Below, one piece after another: positions 49,440 to 58,524 of a stretch of 64,000 nt of DNA (position 1 is its first letter; every line of letters starts with the position of its first letter). Under the pieces are notes generated by a model. It saw only the letters and a program-made list of their open reading frames with translations, was not told the origin of the DNA and did not search any database. The stretch is from CADEEL01 sp050246475. Its GTDB lineage: Bacteria > Pseudomonadota > Alphaproteobacteria > Caulobacterales > Aquidulcibacteraceae. The translations under genes were made by a program, and so were the position numbers. The stretch is taken from assembly GCA_050246475.1 (NCBI GenBank), contig JBFWVZ010000002.1, positions 62,001 through 126,000 on the forward strand, given 5' to 3'.

Positions 49440-50779
49440 TTCAAAACCTCGCTGAGCGCCTTCGCATAAGCGTCGATGTCATCGCCCGTGTTCGTCTCCG
49501 TCGCGCAAACGAGGATCACATCCTCCATCGCGCCCGGTTGGAGCCGCGCGAACGGCACGCCTCCAAGGACCTTCTTCTTCGCCAGCGCTTCGATCACGCC
49601 GGCCGCCGGCTTCGGCGTGCGGATCGCGAACTCGTTGAAGAAGCGCGGCGTCAAAACCTCTACGCCGGTCACGCCGCCCAGCGCATCCGCGAGATCGCAC
49701 GCCGCTTCGTGATTGAGCGCCGCGAGCCGCTTCAAGCCTGCTGCGCCCAAGAGCGTCATGTGAATCGTGAACGCCATCGAGCAAAGCCCGGCATTGGTGC
49801 AGATATTGCTCGTCGCCTTCTCGCGCCGGATATGCTGCTCGCGCGTCGAAAGCGTCAGCACAAAGCCGCGTCTGCCTTCCGCATCGACCGTCTCGCCCGC
49901 GAGGCGCCCCGGCATCTGCCGCACGAATTTCTCGCGCGTCGCGAAGAGGCCCACGTAAGGCCCGCCATACATCATCGCGTTGCCGAAGCTCTGCCCCTCG
50001 CCCGCGACGATATCGGCGCCCATCGCGCCCGGCGGCTCGATCGCGCCGAACGCAACTGCTTCCGTGAACGTCGCGATGAGGAGCGCGCCCTTCGCATGCG
50101 CCGCCGCCGCGATCTCCGAAATGTCCGTGATCGTGCCGAACACGTTCGGCGTCTGCACCACGACAGCCGCGGTCTCGCCGTCGATCCGTGAGATCACGTC
50201 CGCTTCGCCGTCAATCGCGGGCGCGAGCGCCTCGATCGTCAATCCTTGCGGTTCAGCGTGCGTGCGCGATGTCGAGACGTAGTGCGGGTGCACGCCCCCG
50301 GAGAAAACGATCTTCTTCCGCTTCGTCACGCGCGCGGCCATGAGCGCGGCCTCCGCGCACGCCGTCGAGCCGTCATACATCGAAGCGTTCGCCACCTCGC
50401 AGCCAAGCAGCATCGCGACTTGCGTTTGAAACTCGTAGAGCGCCTGCAGCGTCCCCTGCGCGATCTCCGGCTGATAGGGCGTGTACGTCGTCAGAAATTC
50501 GCTGCGCTGAATGAGATGATCGACGCTCGCGGGCACATGATGCCGGTAAGCGCCCGCACCGATGAAGAACGCCGTCTGCCGCGCGGGCGTGTTGCGCTCA
50601 GAGAGGGCGCGCAAATGCCGCTCGACCTGCAATTCACCTTGCGCCTTCGGCAAATCGACAAGCCCCGCGCGCTGCGCCGCCTTCGGCACATCGACATAAA
50701 GTTCATCGATCGATTTCGCGCCGATCGTGCGCAGCATATGCGCGCGGTCGTCGTCGGAGAGCGGAAGGTAACGCATCAC
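49436..50779 (-). CDS. gcvPA: Glycine dehydrogenase (decarboxylating), subunit 1
   Basis: A 447-residue first half of the split P-protein. MMRYLPLSDDDRAHMLRTIG opens the family start, and FFIGAGAYRHHVPASVDHL, YTPYQPEIAQGTLQALYEFQ and VVVQTPNVFGTI are typical. It shares the PLP fold but the lysine lies in subunit 2. It overlaps gcvH by 4 bases (ATGA) upstream and the DUF4304-like gene downstream. Confidence 0.96.
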   Translation of the reverse strand: MMRYLPLSDDDRAHMLRTIGAKSIDELYVDVPKAAQRAGLVDLPKAQGELQVERHLRALSERNTPARQTAFFIGAGAYRHHVPASVDHLIQRSEFLTTYTPYQPEIAQGTLQALYEFQTQVAMLLGCEVANASMYDGSTACAEAALMAARVTKRKKIVFSGGVHPHYVSTSRTHAEPQGLTIEALAPAIDGEADVISRIDGETAAVVVQTPNVFGTITDISEIAAAAHAKGALLIATFTEAVAFGAIEPPGAMGADIVAGEGQSFGNAMMYGGPYVGLFATREKFVRQMPGRLAGETVDAEGRRGFVLTLSTREQHIRREKATSNICTNAGLCSMAFTIHMTLLGAAGLKRLAALNHEAACDLADALGGVTGVEVLTPRFFNEFAIRTPKPAAGVIEALAKKKVLGGVPFARLQPGAMEDVILVCATETNTGDDIDAYAKALSEVLK

Positions 50780-51150
50780 GCCAAACCCTTCACGTAATCC
50801 GCGTACGCCGCTTCATCCATCAGCGCCTCGACGTCCGCCGCGTTCGCCGGCGTCAGCTTCACGAACCACCCTTCGCCTTCCGCCGATTGGTTGATGAGAT
50901 CGGGCTGATCCGCGAGCGCGCTGTTCACTTCCGCGACGCTCCCCGCGATCGGCGCATAGACATCGCTCGCGGCCTTCGCGCTTTCGACGACGGCCATGTC
51001 CCCGCCCGCCTTCACCGCTTTGCCGATCTCCGGCAGCTCCACATAGACGACATCGCCCAATTGCTCGGCCGCGTAAGGCGTGATGCCGACGATGGCGACG
51101 CCGCCCTCCATCCGCACCCATTCGTGATCTTTCGTGTAGCGAACGCTCAT
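50776..51150 (-). CDS. gcvH: Glycine cleavage system H protein
   Basis: A 124-residue lipoyl carrier that moves the aminomethyl group between P, T and L proteins. The lipoylated lysine is in VVESAKAASDVYAP (about residue 64). KDHEWVRMEGGVAIVGITPYA is the usual start. It overlaps gcvT (ATGA at 51147-51150) and gcvPA (ATGA at 50776-50779), which ties the products to equal translation. Confidence 0.97.
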   Translation of the reverse strand: MSVRYTKDHEWVRMEGGVAIVGITPYAAEQLGDVVYVELPEIGKAVKAGGDMAVVESAKAASDVYAPIAGSVAEVNSALADQPDLINQSAEGEGWFVKLTPANAADVEALMDEAAYADYVKGLA

Positions 51151-52325
51151 GGCTTCCTCACATAGCGATGCGGAACGAACGGCAACGCGACCACCTCCGC
51201 CGCGCGCCTTTGCCCGCGCACGAGAAGATCGATCGCCGTTCCAACTTTTGAAAACTCCGTCTCGACATAACCCATCGAGATCGGAGCATTGAGAATGGGC
51301 GAGAAGCCGCCGCTGGTGACGGCGCCGATTTTCCTCTCGCCCGCATAAATCTCCACGCCCTCGCGCGCCGGCGCACGATCCTTCGGGCGGATGCCGACGC
51401 GCTTGCGCGACGGTTTCTCTTTCAACTCACGCAGAATGCGCGCCGCGCCCGGAAAATCCGCGCGTTCGCGCCGCTCTTTCTGGATCGTCCACGCGAGCCC
51501 CGCTTCGATGGGAGACGTCGTGGGATCGAGATCGTGCCCATAGAGGCAAAGCCCCGCTTCGAGGCGGAGCGAATCCCGCGCGCCCAAACCGATCGGCTTT
51601 ACGCGCTCATCGCGCAGCAGCGCCTCCGCAAGCGCCCTCGCATGCTCCGCGCGCACAAGAATCTCAAACCCGTCTTCGCCCGTGTAGCCAGAGCGCGTGA
51701 CCGTGAGGCGCCCGAAGCTTTTCGTCTCGTACCGCGCCACCTGCATGAAATTCATCGCGTCGAGCGCGCCCGCGTGCTCCGCGATGGCGCCGCACAACGC
51801 GAGCACGGCCTCCGGCCCTTGCAGCGCCAGCAGCGCGCGATCGTCCGCGCGCACGAGGTTCGCTTCACCCTTCGTCGCCGCCTCGATGAGTTTCCAATCC
51901 TCGATTTTGCAGCCGGCATTGACGACGATGTAGAGATCGCCCGCCGCTTCGGGCTCCGCTGGCCGCGCGATCATCAAATCGTCGAGCACGCCGCCTTCGG
52001 CATTGAGCAGCGTCGTGTAGCGCACCTGCCCCGGCGCCAGTCCCTGAATGTCCGCAGGCACAAGCCGTTCGATGAGCGCCGCGACCGCGCGGTGCCCAGC
52101 ATCGCCTTGAAGCCCATGTCCCTTCGGCAAAGCGAAGAAGCACGGCCCCATGTGCGAGACGTCGAAGAGCCCCGCATGTTGCCTCGTCCAATTATGCTCC
52201 CCGATCAGCCCCTCGAACTGGATGGGCATGTCGTAGCCCGCGAAGTCCGCGAACTTCTGCGTACGCGCGCGCCACAGCGCATCGAGCGGCAACTTTAACG
52301 GTTCGGCTATCGCGGCTTGAGCCAT
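51147..52325 (-). CDS. gcvT: Glycine cleavage system T protein (aminomethyltransferase)
   Basis: A 392-residue folate-dependent enzyme that makes 5,10-methylenetetrahydrofolate from the aminomethyl group. Blocks seen: FAGYDMPIQFEGLIGEHNWTR, the DVSHMG motif, TLLNAEGGVLDDLMI, and RSGYTGEDGFEI with its folate-binding residues, then GLGARDSLRLEAGLCLYGHD. It is the first gene of the operon, just after the tandem glycine riboswitch. Confidence 0.97.
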   Translation of the reverse strand: MAQAAIAEPLKLPLDALWRARTQKFADFAGYDMPIQFEGLIGEHNWTRQHAGLFDVSHMGPCFFALPKGHGLQGDAGHRAVAALIERLVPADIQGLAPGQVRYTTLLNAEGGVLDDLMIARPAEPEAAGDLYIVVNAGCKIEDWKLIEAATKGEANLVRADDRALLALQGPEAVLALCGAIAEHAGALDAMNFMQVARYETKSFGRLTVTRSGYTGEDGFEILVRAEHARALAEALLRDERVKPIGLGARDSLRLEAGLCLYGHDLDPTTSPIEAGLAWTIQKERRERADFPGAARILRELKEKPSRKRVGIRPKDRAPAREGVEIYAGERKIGAVTSGGFSPILNAPISMGYVETEFSKVGTAIDLLVRGQRRAAEVVALPFVPHRYVRKP

Positions 52326-52329
52326 CGGG

Positions 52330-52590
52330 ATTCCAGGCGCCAGGGTTCATCGCCGGCGAACCGGCGGCCCCCGCTGTCCTGGGCGCCTGAGAGATTCACG
52401 GAGCCCCTTTGGGCCCGCTTACTCCTTCGGCGGCGCTACGGAGCGCCGGCTTCCAGCCGGCCAACGAAACGCACTTTCCAGCGTGTTCATCCCCTCGCGG
52501 TCCCTGGTCCCTGAGAGTTTCCGGGGCGGTTGCTCCTTCGGGGGCTGCTTAAATCCATAACGGAATCAAGCCGCTCTCTCCCGCGCGGTT
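52330..52590 (-). ncRNA. Tandem glycine riboswitch in the gcvT leader
   Basis: On the minus strand, aptamer I spans about 52590-52470 and aptamer II about 52440-52330. Each has the glycine aptamer core: CCGAAGGAGCAA (52541-52530) and CTCTCAGG followed by GGACC then CTGGAAAG in aptamer I; GCCGAAGGAGTAAGC (52431-52417) and CTCTCAGGC with CCAGGAC in aptamer II. Aptamer II runs up to the gcvT start, so control is probably by translation or an early switch; I see no clear terminator. Glycine binding turns on gcv expression (established for this class). A hairpin repeat separates the aptamers. Confidence 0.92.
52445..52461 (-). repeat. GCCGGC hairpin between the two riboswitch aptamers (family A, copy 2)
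   Basis: GCCGGC-TTCCA-GCCGGC in plus orientation is identical over 17 bases to 47224-47240, and on the minus strand it reads GCCGGC-TGGAA-GCCGGC followed by GCTCC, as in the second hairpin at 47250. It lengthens the normally short linker between aptamers I and II. Confidence 0.75.
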
Positions 52591-52643
52591 CATGTGTTTT
52601 GCCGGGGCGGGAGCGAATCCTTCGGCCCACACCGTTAACGCGC

Positions 52644-52671
52644 ACCATGCCAGCCGCGCCTCCCAAGTCAA
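52644..52671 (-). promoter_or_regulatory. Candidate promoter of the gcv operon
   Basis: On the minus strand TTGACT (52671-52666) and CATGGT (52649-52644) are separated by 16 bases. Transcription would start near 52636, about 45 bases ahead of aptamer I. The -10 is poor, so this is a moderate candidate. It is the only close match in the region between the riboswitch and the rightward gene at 52736. Confidence 0.45.
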
Positions 52672-52735
52672 CGCGCCGAAACGGAACCAAAGCCCTTGGC
52701 CCGCGCTTTGCCTCCCAAGACTTGGAGCCGCCCAC

Positions 52736-53047
52736 ATGATGCGCATCGCCCTTTCCGTCCTGGCCTTTACAGCCATCGGCGCGCCGTTGATCGGTGCGAG
52801 TATGGCAGGGCCCGCCGCGCCGCGCGTCGCGACCGAGGAAGCGCTTTCGACGAGCGCGTCCGTCGCCGTTTCGCAGGCGCAGGCGATGGACATCGCAGAG
52901 GATCGGGGCATCGCGGAAATCGGCGCGGTTACATTGTCGAACGGCGACTGGTCCGTGCGCGGACTTGGCGATGATGGGCGCGCACTCATCGTGAACATCT
53001 CCGCCGCGACAGGCGACGTCTCCACGATGTCCTTCGACGCAAGCTGA
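52736..53047 (+). CDS. Small exported protein, PepSY-like
   Basis: A 103-residue protein with a Sec signal (MMRIALSVLAFTAIGAPLIG, cleavage near SMA-GP) and a short domain AMDIAEDRGIAEIGAVTLSN followed by GDWSVRGLGDDGRALIVNIS, the helix-then-strands pattern seen in PepSY domains. TTGGAGCC upstream is its ribosome-binding site. It lies between the diverging gcv promoter and the convergent argS end. Function unknown. Confidence 0.7.
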   Translation: MMRIALSVLAFTAIGAPLIGASMAGPAAPRVATEEALSTSASVAVSQAQAMDIAEDRGIAEIGAVTLSNGDWSVRGLGDDGRALIVNISAATGDVSTMSFDAS

Positions 53048-53049
53048 GC

Positions 53050-54801
53050 TTACATCCGCTCCGGCGTCTCGATGCCCAGCAAATCAAGCGCGATTTCCAG
53101 CTGCTTCAGAGTCGCTTGCGCCAGCGCGAGCCGCGAGCCGCGCATGCCTTCATCCGTTTCCGGAAGAATGGGGCAATTGGCGTAGAAGCCAGAGAACGCC
53201 TGCGCCAGCGCGAACGCGTGCTCCGCGATGAAATGCGGCGCGCGCTTTTCGTACGCGCTCACCAGCGCCGCATTGAACCCATCGAGCGCCAGAACCAGAT
53301 CCCGCTCCGCCGCATGCGCGACAGCGATCGGCCGAGGTCGAACCTGCTGCTCTTCCGCCTTGCGCAAGATCGATTTGATCCGCACGGCAGCGTAGAGGAG
53401 ATAAGGCCCGGTCTTGCCCTCGAAGCTCATGAAGCGGTCGAGATCGAACACGTAGCTCGTGCCGCGAAAGTTCGAGAGATCGGCGAATTTGAGCGCGGCC
53501 ACCGCGACCTTGTGCGCGACGTCCTCGAATTCCTCGCTTGAGAAATCCGCGCCGATCTCGGCTTCGCGCAGCCGCGCACGCGCCTTCTCCCGCGCCATTT
53601 CGATGAGATCGTTGAGCTTCAAGACGCCGCCCGCGCGCGTCTTGAAGGGCTTGCCATCGGCCCCGTTCATCGTGCCGAAGCCGATATGCTCCAACGCATC
53701 CGGCGCGACGTAGCCCGCCATCTCGGCGGCGCGAAACACTTGCACGAAGTGATCGGCCTGCCGTTGATCGACCACGTAGAGATAAAGATCGGGATCGATC
53801 TCCTGCTCCCGCTGCACGATGGTGGCGAGATCGGTCGTGCCGTACATCGCCGAGCCTTCCGATGAGATCACCAGAAGCGGCGGCACCTCGCGCTTGTCCC
53901 CCTCGCGCGCCACGCGGATCACTTGCGCGCCCTGATCCGGCTCGATGAGGCCCTTGGCCTTGAGCGCATCCACCATCGCGGGGATGAAGGGATCGGCGTC
54001 GCTTTCCCCGTTCCACAAATCGAAATCGACGCCGAGCGCGGAGAACTCGCGCTTCAAGGCGACCATCGAAACGTCGTGCATCGCGCGCCAGATGCGCCGG
54101 TGCGGCTCTTCTCCGCTCTGCAGCGCAACCGTCGCCTTGCGCGCGCGATCGCGAAACGTCTCGTCCTCCTTCGCCCGCGCCGCCGCCGCTGGGTACATCG
54201 CTTCCAGATCGTCGAGCGTCAGCGTGTTCAGCCGCGCATCGACCTTCGCTGCGTCGCTCAAGCCGCCGAGTTCGTCCTTGAGCGCAACGATCAGCAGCCC
54301 CATCTGGAAGCCCCAATCGCCGAAATGCGCATCGCCCCAGACAGCGTCGCCGCGATAGCGGAAGAGACGCTTGATGCTCTCCCCGATGATCGTCGCGCGC
54401 AGATGCCCCACATGCATCGGCTTGGCGACGTTCGGGCCGCCGTAATCCACCAGCACGCGCCGCTTCGCTTCAACCACGCTCGCGCCCGCGCGCGGATCGT
54501 CCGCGATCTCTTGCGCGCGCTTGGAGAGCGCTTGGTCCGTCACGGTGAAATTCAGAAACCCCGGCCCCGCGATGGCGGGCTTTGGCGCAAGCGCTTCGGC
54601 CTTCCAGGCATCCGCCGCGGCCGCTGCGATCTCCGGCGGCTTCTTGCCCGCCGCCTTGGCCGCAGCGAGCGCGCCATTCGACTGAAACTCGCCAAGATCG
54701 CGCCTGTCCGAGCGGCGCACCTCGGCGAACTTCGGATCGACGCCGATTGCGGCGAACGCGACCGCGTTCGCATCGCTCAATTGATGCGCAAGGTCTTTCA
54801 T
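53050..54801 (-). CDS. argS: Arginyl-tRNA synthetase
   Basis: A 583-residue class I synthetase. The HIGH-type motif is HVGHLRATIIGESI (about residue 125), preceded by the N-terminal Add-1 domain and GPGFLNFTV. The helical anticodon-binding domain at the C-terminus shows YAAVRIKSILRKAEEQ and ERDLVLALDGFNAAL, and ends ALDLLGIETPERM. As in most ArgRS, no clear KMSKS is seen. Its stop lies 3 bases from the convergent small-protein stop. Confidence 0.97.
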   Translation of the reverse strand: MKDLAHQLSDANAVAFAAIGVDPKFAEVRRSDRRDLGEFQSNGALAAAKAAGKKPPEIAAAAADAWKAEALAPKPAIAGPGFLNFTVTDQALSKRAQEIADDPRAGASVVEAKRRVLVDYGGPNVAKPMHVGHLRATIIGESIKRLFRYRGDAVWGDAHFGDWGFQMGLLIVALKDELGGLSDAAKVDARLNTLTLDDLEAMYPAAAARAKEDETFRDRARKATVALQSGEEPHRRIWRAMHDVSMVALKREFSALGVDFDLWNGESDADPFIPAMVDALKAKGLIEPDQGAQVIRVAREGDKREVPPLLVISSEGSAMYGTTDLATIVQREQEIDPDLYLYVVDQRQADHFVQVFRAAEMAGYVAPDALEHIGFGTMNGADGKPFKTRAGGVLKLNDLIEMAREKARARLREAEIGADFSSEEFEDVAHKVAVAALKFADLSNFRGTSYVFDLDRFMSFEGKTGPYLLYAAVRIKSILRKAEEQQVRPRPIAVAHAAERDLVLALDGFNAALVSAYEKRAPHFIAEHAFALAQAFSGFYANCPILPETDEGMRGSRLALAQATLKQLEIALDLLGIETPERM

Positions 54802-54847
54802 AAGCGGATCGGCAGATGGCGGCTCATGCGCCGCCGGTCAACCGGGC

Positions 54848-55570
54848 TCAATTCACCTGCTGGCCGGTCTGCGTGCCTGCGTCCATCCGGAAGCGGCGGC
54901 CTTCGCGGTTATAGGCGAGCTGCTCCGGCGTCAGATCGAAGCCGACGAGGATCTCGAAATTCTCACCCGAGACATCGGCGTTCGCGCGCGGGATCACGAT
55001 CCGCTCGATGCGGTCCGTGCCGGTTTCGATGTTGCCGTCGCCGTCGAAGGTGACGTCGATATCGTAATATTGCTTCTCGATCGGCGCGATGCCCCGGCGG
55101 GTCACCGCGACCCAATAGCGGTAACGATGGGTGCGCGATTCACCGGCGGCGGGCCCGCGCCCAAACGCCATGTCGACCTCGAGGTTCATCTCGATGGGAT
55201 TCGTGCCCGTGTAGCGGCAGAAGCCGCGCACGCCGCGCATCTCGCCGGTCCAGGCGATGTTGGCGTAACGCTGCTCGGCGCTCGCGAACTCAACCACGCG
55301 CGAGGAATCGTAGAGCACGCCCATCAGAGGACAGGGCCCAGAGTTCGGCGCGTCGTCATTGCCAAATGTGCGCGAAAGCCAATTCGAGGGACGCTGATTT
55401 GGGTCGCGCGCCTGCTCATCGTTGCGGCTGACGCGCTTGGCCTTCGTGCCCGGCGGCCCATCGGGAATTTCCATCGTGCGGCCCTGATTGCCGCCGCACG
55501 CGGCCACCGTCACGCCCGCGACGGGGAACACAGCCAGCGCCAGGACGACGTGCTTCCAATTCCAGGCCAT
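54848..55570 (-). CDS. Lipoprotein of unknown function
   Basis: A 240-residue lipoprotein: MAWNWKHVVLALAVFPVAGV, lipobox VAAC, then a Gly/Asn/Pro-rich linker and one globular beta-rich domain. It contains CPLMGVLYDSSRVVEFA and GVRGFCRYTGTNPIEMNLEVD, with two cysteines likely to pair, and VAVTRRGIAPIEKQYYDIDV, ending in MDAGTQTGQQVN. I recognise no family, but the layout resembles small outer-membrane lipoproteins of alphaproteobacteria. It is a single gene, 129 bases divergent from ispH. Confidence 0.78.
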   Translation of the reverse strand: MAWNWKHVVLALAVFPVAGVTVAACGGNQGRTMEIPDGPPGTKAKRVSRNDEQARDPNQRPSNWLSRTFGNDDAPNSGPCPLMGVLYDSSRVVEFASAEQRYANIAWTGEMRGVRGFCRYTGTNPIEMNLEVDMAFGRGPAAGESRTHRYRYWVAVTRRGIAPIEKQYYDIDVTFDGDGNIETGTDRIERIVIPRANADVSGENFEILVGFDLTPEQLAYNREGRRFRMDAGTQTGQQVN

Positions 55571-55699
55571 GCGATCCCCTCTGCGGCGCGCTGCCCTGGC
55601 CCAAGCCCGCGGCGCGCGCGATATTAGGTTCGTGATACCCGCGCCCGTTGGCCCCCGCAACAAGCCCCGGCGCCCGCTGCCGGAACGCCGAAAGGCCCC

Positions 55700-56665
55700 A
55701 TGAACGCCCCTGTCCGCCCCCCTGGAAGGCCGCCGCTCACGGTGCTTCTGGCCAGCCCCCGCGGCTTCTGCGCCGGTGTGGACCGCGCCATCCAGATCGT
55801 GGAGCGGGCGCTGGAGAAATGGGGCGCGCCGGTCTTCGTGCGGCACGAAATTGTCCACAATCGCCACGTCGTCTCCCGGCTGGAGGCCATGGGCGCCGTC
55901 TTCGTGGAGGAGCTGGACGAGTGCCCGGAGGATCGCCCGGTCATCTTCTCCGCCCACGGCGTGCCCAAATCCGTGCCCGCCGCCGCGCGCGCGCGCGACA
56001 TGATCTATGTGGACGCCACCTGCCCGCTCGTCTCCAAGGTCCATGTCGAGGCCGAGCGCCAGCACGAGGCGGGGCGCGAGATCGTGCTCATCGGCCATGC
56101 GGGACACCCGGAGGTGATCGGCACGATGGGCCAGCTCCCCGCCGGCGCGATCACCTTGATCGAAACCGTCGCGGAGGCGGAGGCCTTCACGCCCCGCGAT
56201 CCCGCGCGCCTCGCGCTCACCACGCAGACGACGCTCTCCGTCGATGACACCGCCGAGATCGTCGCAACGCTTGAACGCCGCTTCCCCGAGATCGCCGCGC
56301 CCCACAAGGAAGACATTTGCTACGCGACGACCAACCGCCAGGAAGCCGTGAAGGCTCTCGCCCCCGGCGCCGACCTCGTGCTCGTGATCGGCGCGCCGAA
56401 CTCCTCCAACTCGCTGCGCCTCGTTGAGGTTGCGCTGCGCGCCGGCGCAAAGGACGCGCGCTTGATCGGCTCGGCGGACGATTTGGATTGGGCCTGGCTC
56501 GAAGGCGCATCGCGCGTGGGCGTGACGGCCGGCGCCAGCGCGCCGGAAGATCTGGTTGAGGATTTGATCGCCGCGCTCGCGGGCCGCTTCGCCGTCACCG
56601 TTGAGCAAGTCCGCGTCACCGACGAGAACGTCACCTTCAAGCTCCCCCGCGTGCTGGCGGAGTGA
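55700..56665 (+). CDS. ispH: 4-hydroxy-3-methylbut-2-enyl diphosphate reductase
   Basis: A 321-residue [4Fe-4S] enzyme giving IPP and DMAPP at the end of the MEP isoprenoid pathway. The three cluster cysteines are visible in ASPRGFCAGVDRAI, DATCPLVSKVHVE and EDICYATTNRQEAV. It also carries FVRHEIVHNRHVV, FSAHGVPKSVP and GAPNSSNSLRL. Its stop overlaps the next start (GTGA), and it heads the ispH-kinase-thrB-rnhA series. Confidence 0.97.
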   Translation: MNAPVRPPGRPPLTVLLASPRGFCAGVDRAIQIVERALEKWGAPVFVRHEIVHNRHVVSRLEAMGAVFVEELDECPEDRPVIFSAHGVPKSVPAAARARDMIYVDATCPLVSKVHVEAERQHEAGREIVLIGHAGHPEVIGTMGQLPAGAITLIETVAEAEAFTPRDPARLALTTQTTLSVDDTAEIVATLERRFPEIAAPHKEDICYATTNRQEAVKALAPGADLVLVIGAPNSSNSLRLVEVALRAGAKDARLIGSADDLDWAWLEGASRVGVTAGASAPEDLVEDLIAALAGRFAVTVEQVRVTDENVTFKLPRVLAE

Positions 56666-57474
56666 GCGAAGAGCTTTCCATCCAGGCGCTGCTGGAAAAC
56701 GTCGCGGAATCGATCCGCGCGCGCATCACGACACGCCCCGCGCTCATCGGCCTTGGCGGCGCGCAAGGCAGCGGCAAGAGCTATCAGAGCAAAGCCTTTG
56801 CCGCTTCGCACGAGAATGTCGCGCACTTCTCGATGGACGACATCTACCTCACCAAGCGCGAGCGCGAAGCGCTGGCCAAATCGCGCCACCCGCTCTTCGC
56901 CACGCGCGGCCCGCCCGGCACGCACGATCTCGATCTCGCGAAATTCGTCATCAGCGAACTCAATCGCGCCAAGCCCGAAACCGAAACGCCGATCCCGCGC
57001 TTCGACAAGAAGACGGACGATCGCATCGCGCCGGATCAATGGCCGAAATTCAAGGGTCGCCCCGACATCATTTTGATCGACGGCTGGTGCATGGGCGCCG
57101 TCGCGCCCGTGGGTTCGCCGCCCGAACCCATGAACGGCCTCGAAGCGCAGGAAGACCCTCACCGCATCTGGCGCAATCACATGCTGGCGCCGCTCGCGAC
57201 CCAGTACCCGATTTTCTTCCGCCCGTTCGACGCCATCGTCTACCTTCAAGCGCCAGGCTGGGAGATCGTCCGCGCCTGGCGCATCGAGCAGGAGGTGGAG
57301 ACGCAAGGCCGCGCGCTCACGCTCACCGAGGTGGCCGATATAGAACGCTTCATCGAGCACTACGAACGCGTCACCCGCGCCATGCTCGCCGGCCAGCATC
57401 GCGCGAATTGGATCGTCCGCCTGGACGAATCCCGCAATGTGATCGGCATTGAACAGCGGCTTCCCTCCCCCTGA
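56662..57474 (+). CDS. P-loop kinase, D-glycerate 3-kinase-like
   Basis: A 270-residue kinase. The P-loop is GGAQGSGKSYQSKAF (about residues 33-47), then MDDIYLTKRERE and the TRGPPGTHDL stretch, FDKKTDDRIAPDQWP and ILIDGWCMGA as Walker B. This set matches YggC/GLYK-type glycerate kinases, which are P-loop proteins. GTG start overlaps the ispH stop. Its last codons and stop (57472-57474) lie inside the family-B repeat at 57463, so the C-terminus has probably been altered by the repeat insertion. Confidence 0.8.
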   Translation: MSEELSIQALLENVAESIRARITTRPALIGLGGAQGSGKSYQSKAFAASHENVAHFSMDDIYLTKREREALAKSRHPLFATRGPPGTHDLDLAKFVISELNRAKPETETPIPRFDKKTDDRIAPDQWPKFKGRPDIILIDGWCMGAVAPVGSPPEPMNGLEAQEDPHRIWRNHMLAPLATQYPIFFRPFDAIVYLQAPGWEIVRAWRIEQEVETQGRALTLTEVADIERFIEHYERVTRAMLAGQHRANWIVRLDESRNVIGIEQRLPSP

Positions 57475-57562
57475 AAGGGGGAGGTAAGGAGGGGGTAAGC
57501 GCCACGGCCTCCAACCTCAGCGCAGACCCCCACCCAGCCTCCCCCTTCTCAGGGGGAGGGGC
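57463..57562. repeat. G/C-asymmetric inverted repeat (family B, copy 3)
   Basis: Left arm with CTCCCCCTGAAAGGGGGAGG and TAAGGAGGGGGTAAG; right arm with CCCCCACCCAGCCTCC and CCTTCTCAGGGGGAGGG. It closely matches copy 2 at 27468. It overlaps the last four codons and TGA of the kinase gene and ends about 9 bases before the thrB start, so it sits in the leader of thrB. Confidence 0.88.
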
Positions 57563-57570
57563 GAGTAGAG

Positions 57571-58524
57571 ATGGCCGTCTACACAGACCTCACCGACGAA
57601 GAACTCCGCGACCTCCTCGCCGCGTACGATCTAGGCGGCGCGCTCGCGTTCAAGGGCATCGCCGAGGGCGTGGAGAACTCGAACTTCCTCTTGGAGGTCG
57701 AGAAAGGCCGCTTCTTCCTCACCATCTTCGAAAAGCGCGTCGCGCGCGCCGATCTCCCCTTCTTCATGGGCGTGATGGAGGCGCTGGCGCTGAAGCGCTT
57801 CCCGGCGCCGCGCCCGATCCGCACGCGCGACGGCGCACTGCTCGTTGAGGCGCGCGGCAAACCCGCCGCCATCGTCACCTTCCTGAACGGCGTCTCCCCC
57901 AAGCGCCCCAACCCCGCGCAATGCCGCGCACTCGGCGAAACGCTCGCGCGCATGCACGAAGCGCTTGAAGGCGTGAAGCTCGAGCGCCCCAACGCGCTCG
58001 GGCCCGACGCCTGGGCGCCGCTCATCACGCCGCGCCTCAAAGACGCGGACGCCATGGAGCCTGGCCTCGCCGCCGCCATCGAAAGCGATCTCGCTGCGTT
58101 GAAGGATTGGCCGAGCGGCTTGCCCGAAGGCGTCATCCACGCCGATCTCTTCCCGGACAACGCGCTCTTCCTGGGCGATGCGCTCACCGGCGTCATCGAT
58201 TTCTACTTCGCCTGCACCGACGCGCTCGCCTACGATCTCGGGGTGTGCCTCAACGCCTGGTGCTTCACGGGCCGCGACTATCTGATGACGAACGCCAAGA
58301 ACCTCATCGCCGGTTATCAAAGCGTGCGCGCGCTCTCGCCCGCCGAACTGGAAGCGCTCCCCACCCTCGCCCGCGGCGCCGCGATGCGTTTCTTCGCGAC
58401 GCGCTTGGCCGATTGGAGCGCCACGCCCGCCGGCGCGCTCGTCCGCCCAAAGGATCCGCTCGAATACGCCGAGAAACTCGCGTTTCATCGGAAAGCAAAG
58501 AGTGCGGCGGACTATGGAGCGTGA
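57571..58524 (+). CDS. thrB: Homoserine kinase (ThrB, choline-kinase-like type)
   Basis: A 317-residue homoserine kinase of the aminoglycoside-phosphotransferase fold. It has VYTDLTDEELRDLLAAYDLG, NFLLEVEKGRFFLTIFEKR with its ATP-binding lysine, the catalytic loop VIHADLFPDNALF (about residues 190-202) and VIDFYFACTDALAYDLGVCLNAW, with the metal-binding Asp. It phosphorylates homoserine on the way to threonine. The ATG follows GGGGCGAGTAGAG. The stop falls inside the next gene's first codons. Confidence 0.95.
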   Translation: MAVYTDLTDEELRDLLAAYDLGGALAFKGIAEGVENSNFLLEVEKGRFFLTIFEKRVARADLPFFMGVMEALALKRFPAPRPIRTRDGALLVEARGKPAAIVTFLNGVSPKRPNPAQCRALGETLARMHEALEGVKLERPNALGPDAWAPLITPRLKDADAMEPGLAAAIESDLAALKDWPSGLPEGVIHADLFPDNALFLGDALTGVIDFYFACTDALAYDLGVCLNAWCFTGRDYLMTNAKNLIAGYQSVRALSPAELEALPTLARGAAMRFFATRLADWSATPAGALVRPKDPLEYAEKLAFHRKAKSAADYGA

